Shown here: positions 43,323-45,651 of the stretch, in pieces
How positions within the stretch are numbered: the first letter of the stretch is position 1
How the letters are laid out: each line of letters starts with the position of its first letter
Assembly (NCBI RefSeq): GCF_014203235.1
Contig: NZ_JACHIN010000007.1
Coordinates: 176,810-222,460, forward strand
Source of the DNA: Nonomuraea endophytica
Lineage (GTDB): Bacteria > Actinomycetota > Actinomycetes > Streptosporangiales > Streptosporangiaceae
DNA: 45,651 bases
Reading direction: 5' to 3'
Made by a program: the position numbers and the translations under genes
The notes under the pieces: generated by a model
Seen by the model: only the letters and a program-made list of their open reading frames with translations
Told to the model about the DNA's origin: nothing
Databases searched by the model: none

Positions 43323-44930
43323 ATGCCCGAAATCAGAACAGACATCCTTGTTGTCGGCGGTGGGCTCGGCGGCGTCGCCGCGGCCCTGGCCGCCTGCCGC
43401 GCCGGGCAGAACGTCGTTCTCACCGAGGAGAGCGACTGGATCGGCGGACAACTCACCGCACAGGCCGTGCCGCCGGACGAACATCCCTGGATCGAGAGTT
43501 ACGGCGCCACCGCCACCTACCGGGAGCTGCGCGCATCCATCCGCGAGCAGTACCGGCAGTGGTACCCGCTGACCAGCGGGGCGCGAAGCTGGCGGCACCT
43601 CAACCCCGGTGCCGGATATGTCAGCAAACTGTGCCACGAGCCGGGCGTCTCGCTGGCCGTACTGCGTGCTCTGCTCGCCCCGCACCAGTCCGCCGGGCGG
43701 CTGCGCGTCCTGCTCGAACACCGTCCACTCGGCGTGGACGTGGACGGCGACCGCGTCACCGCCGTCACGCTCCAGGACATCCGCTCGGGCGACCCGCTCA
43801 CCGTCACCGCCGCGTACGTCCTCGACGCGACCGAGACCGGCGAGCTGCTGCCGCTGGCCAAGACCGAATACGTCACCGGGGCGGAGGCCAGGCGCGAGCA
43901 CGACGAGCCGCACGCGCCGGACGAGCCCCAGCCGCTGAACATGCAGGGCATCACGTACTGCTTCGCCGTCTCCCACCACGAGGGCGAGAACCACGTCATC
44001 GACCGCCCGGCCGACTATGCGTTCTGGCGCGACTACCGGCCCGACTTCTGGCCAGGACCGCTGCTGGGCTTCAGCGCGCCGGACCCGCGTACCTTGGAGC
44101 CGGAGGACCGCTGGTTCGACCCCAACCCCGGCGGCGACCCGCGCGGGGTGCTCGCCGACCAGAGCGCCCAGTCGGGGGACAAGGACCTGTGGATGTTCCG
44201 CCGGATCCTCGCCCGCGACCTGTTCGAGCCCGGTTTCGCCGCCTCCGACATCACCCTGGTCAACTGGCCGCTCAACGACTACTGGCTCAAGCCGATCATC
44301 GAGGTCGACGCCGGTACGGCCGCGCGGGCCCACGCCGAGGCGAAGCAGCTGTCGTTGTCCCTGCTCTACTGGCTGCAGACCGAGGCGCCACGGCTCGACG
44401 GCGGCACCGGCTTCCCCGGACTCAGGCTCCGCCACGACGCCGTCGGCACCGCGGACGGCCTCGCCAAGTCCGCCTATGTCCGGGAATCACGGCGCATCCG
44501 CGCGCGCACCACCGTGACCGAGCACCACGTCTCCCGCGCCCTCGTCGGCGGCACGTCACGCCACCACGACTCCGTCGGCGTCGGCGCGTACCGCATCGAC
44601 CTGCACCCCTCCACCGGAGGCGACAACTACATCGACATCGCCAGCGTGCCCTTCGAGATCCCCCTGGGCGCGCTGCTGCCCGTCAGAATGCGCAACCTGC
44701 TGCCCGCCGCCAAGAACCTCGGCACCACCCACATCTCCAACGGCTGCTTCCGGCTGCACCCCGTGGAGTGGAACATCGGCGAGGTCGCCGGACACCTCGC
44801 CGCGTACTGCCTGCGCCGTGGCACCGAGCCGCACGAGGTCGGAGAGAACCAGACACACCTGACCGACTTCACCGCCGAACTGGACACCGCCGGAGTAGAA
44901 CGCCACTGGCCCGCCCCCACCGGCTACTAG
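43323..44930 (+). CDS. FAD-dependent oxidoreductase (PF12831-like)
   Basis: 535 residues from ATG 43323, preceded by GGAAGG at spacing 7; a TTG at 43308 is less likely. The FAD-binding Rossmann start is TDILVVGGGLGGVAAALAAC, followed by ESDWIGGQLTAQAVPP. GYVSKLCHEPG, VLDATETGELLPLA and YCFAVSHHEG fit PF12831 oxidoreductases, often found in polysaccharide-use loci. Near the C-terminus, VPFEIPLGALLPVRMRNLLP and AKNLGTTHISNGCFRLHPVE close the FAD site. Its place at the end of the sugar module suggests oxidation of a sugar, uronate or glycoside released by the hydrolase; the substrate is unknown. Confidence 0.87.
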   Translation: MPEIRTDILVVGGGLGGVAAALAACRAGQNVVLTEESDWIGGQLTAQAVPPDEHPWIESYGATATYRELRASIREQYRQWYPLTSGARSWRHLNPGAGYVSKLCHEPGVSLAVLRALLAPHQSAGRLRVLLEHRPLGVDVDGDRVTAVTLQDIRSGDPLTVTAAYVLDATETGELLPLAKTEYVTGAEARREHDEPHAPDEPQPLNMQGITYCFAVSHHEGENHVIDRPADYAFWRDYRPDFWPGPLLGFSAPDPRTLEPEDRWFDPNPGGDPRGVLADQSAQSGDKDLWMFRRILARDLFEPGFAASDITLVNWPLNDYWLKPIIEVDAGTAARAHAEAKQLSLSLLYWLQTEAPRLDGGTGFPGLRLRHDAVGTADGLAKSAYVRESRRIRARTTVTEHHVSRALVGGTSRHHDSVGVGAYRIDLHPSTGGDNYIDIASVPFEIPLGALLPVRMRNLLPAAKNLGTTHISNGCFRLHPVEWNIGEVAGHLAAYCLRRGTEPHEVGENQTHLTDFTAELDTAGVERHWPAPTGY

Positions 44931-44935
44931 TCCCC

Positions 44936-45050
44936 GTCAGGCACATCCAGTCCACCTCAGGCACATCCAGTCCACCTCAGGCACATCCAGTCCACCTCGG
45001 GCACATCCAGTCCACCTCGGGGACGTCTGGTCCACCCTCAGGTACGTCTG
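44936..45050. repeat. 20-base tandem repeats after the FAD oxidoreductase gene
   Basis: GCACATCCAGTCCACCTCAG occurs at 44941-44960, 44961-44980, 44981-45000 and 45001-45020 (the last two ending CGG), followed by diverged units to about 45050. On the minus strand the unit reads GAGGTGGACTGGATGTGC, which resembles the last codons (PEVD and stop) of the convergent gene just to the right. Confidence 0.85.
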
Positions 45051-45051
45051 T

Positions 45052-45651
45052 CTAGTCCACCTCGGGTACGTCGGGGACGTCGACGTCGATGTCCCCCTCC
45101 ACCGCCCGGCGCAGCTTGATGTCCTCCACCCAGGCCTCCGCGAACCGCCGGATCTCCCCCGCCCGCTCCTCCGAGACCCCGCAACCGAAGAAGTCCATGG
45201 CATCCACGTACTCCAGCCGCATCAGCAGCTCGCCGGTGGCGAACTCGTCGTCGTGCACCCGCCCGAGCCCCTCCAACTCCCGGAACCCATACAGGTGCGA
45301 CACCGCCGCGACATCCACCACGTCCTCGGCCAGCCCTCGCTCGTGCAGGTCCCGCATCCGCAACCCCACAGCGTCGGCCAACGCCACGACGAGCACCCCG
45401 TCCCGATCGACCGGCGCCTCCTGAAGCGCCTCCTTGAACACCTCCACCACCACCCCAACCAGCGGCTGGGACTCAGGCGCCCCTCCCACCCCAGGCCCAC
45501 CCTCGGTCACATGTCCTGCCAAGGACTCGGCCTCGGGCAGATGCCCTGCCGAAGGCTCGGGCAGATGCCCTGCCGAAGGCTCGGGCAGATGCCCTGCCGA
45601 AGGCTCGGGCAGATGCCCTGCCGAAGGCTCGGGCAGATGCCCTGCCGAAGG
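45052..45651 (-). CDS. Hypothetical protein with N-terminal octapeptide repeats, cut by the window edge
   Basis: An open frame continuous from the right edge to the stop at 45052, at least 199 residues, with its 5' end outside the window. The visible N-terminal part is five in-frame copies of PSAGHLPE, then a diverged copy (AESLAGHVTE). The C-terminal domain of about 140 residues includes VVEVFKEALQEAPVDRDGVL, HERGLAEDVVDVAAVSHLYG, LLMRLEYVDAMDFFGCGVSE and RRFAEAWVEDIKLRRAVEGD, then an acidic DVDVPDVPEVD tail. No family is recognised. A TTG at 45522 could start a shorter form, but the repeats upstream keep the frame and look translated. Confidence 0.6.
   Translation of the reverse strand, partial: PSAGHLPEPSAGHLPEPSAGHLPEPSAGHLPEPSAGHLPEAESLAGHVTEGGPGVGGAPESQPLVGVVVEVFKEALQEAPVDRDGVLVVALADAVGLRMRDLHERGLAEDVVDVAAVSHLYGFRELEGLGRVHDDEFATGELLMRLEYVDAMDFFGCGVSEERAGEIRRFAEAWVEDIKLRRAVEGDIDVDVPDVPEVD
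45532..45651 (-). repeat. Five 24-base repeats encoding PSAGHLPE
   Basis: The unit CTCGGGCAGATGCCCTGCC-GAAGG occurs at 45532, 45556, 45580, 45604 and 45628, each 24 bases, without mismatch, and runs into the window edge, so the true copy number is unknown. Each unit contains the near palindrome GGGCAGATGCCC. Confidence 0.9.

Overview
The window is high-GC DNA with actinobacterial codon use: almost every real reading frame has G or C at third positions, and GTG or TTG starts are frequent. Tat and lipoprotein signals, PadR, TetR and RpiR regulators, a DrrAB-type transporter, a group-2 sigma factor and Gram-positive style hut genes point to a soil actinomycete, perhaps a Streptosporangiales or Streptomycetales relative. 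No rRNA, tRNA or CRISPR array was seen. The genus is an inference, not a match.

Layout. 1-3.7 kb is a gene-poor, patchy stretch: a PadR regulator, a small membrane protein with an amyloid-motif-like tail, a Tn3-family transposase remnant, an AraC regulator and a small secreted protein. 3.8-5.4 kb holds two membrane proteins and an HxlR remnant. 5.5-13.1 kb is the most unusual block: a TetR regulator, a fused urease gamma-beta protein, a divergent urease alpha protein, agmatine deiminase, a Tat-exported amidohydrolase, an intact polyamine-binding lipoprotein (potD), and broken potA and potB. 13.3-14.2 kb is a sigma factor. 14.3-17.9 kb is a histidine-catabolism operon (hutI, hutF, an M20 amidohydrolase); hutU and an RpiR regulator lie at 21.1-23.9 kb, and an SDR enzyme plus a PadR-DrrAB exporter sit between them. 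hutH is not in the window. 23.9-30.5 kb has a multidrug-type ABC half-transporter, then a DUF4331, TPR and NicO metal-transporter module. 30.5-33.5 kb is a TetR, ABC-F and Vgb block that looks like streptogramin resistance. 33.5-34.6 kb has DeoR and a DUF4406 protein. 34.6-44.9 kb is a LacI-controlled glycan or sugar-acid module. The right edge cuts a repeat-bearing hypothetical gene.

How the genes may work together. The urease-like proteins keep all metal ligands and catalytic histidines but have lost the flap cysteine and have a rewritten substrate loop. They sit directly upstream of agmatine deiminase, with no urease accessory genes and no N-carbamoylputrescine amidase in view. I infer that this enzyme may hydrolyse the ureido group of N-carbamoylputrescine, completing agmatine to putrescine conversion by a new route. 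A palindrome directly against the ureAB start codon recurs upstream of the amidohydrolase and probably binds the TetR protein. The two hut loci share a TGAATGAA-N3-ATTCA site. Two near-identical CCTAAT-N4-ATTAGG palindromes face the glycoside hydrolase and the sugar transporter and probably bind the LacI protein.
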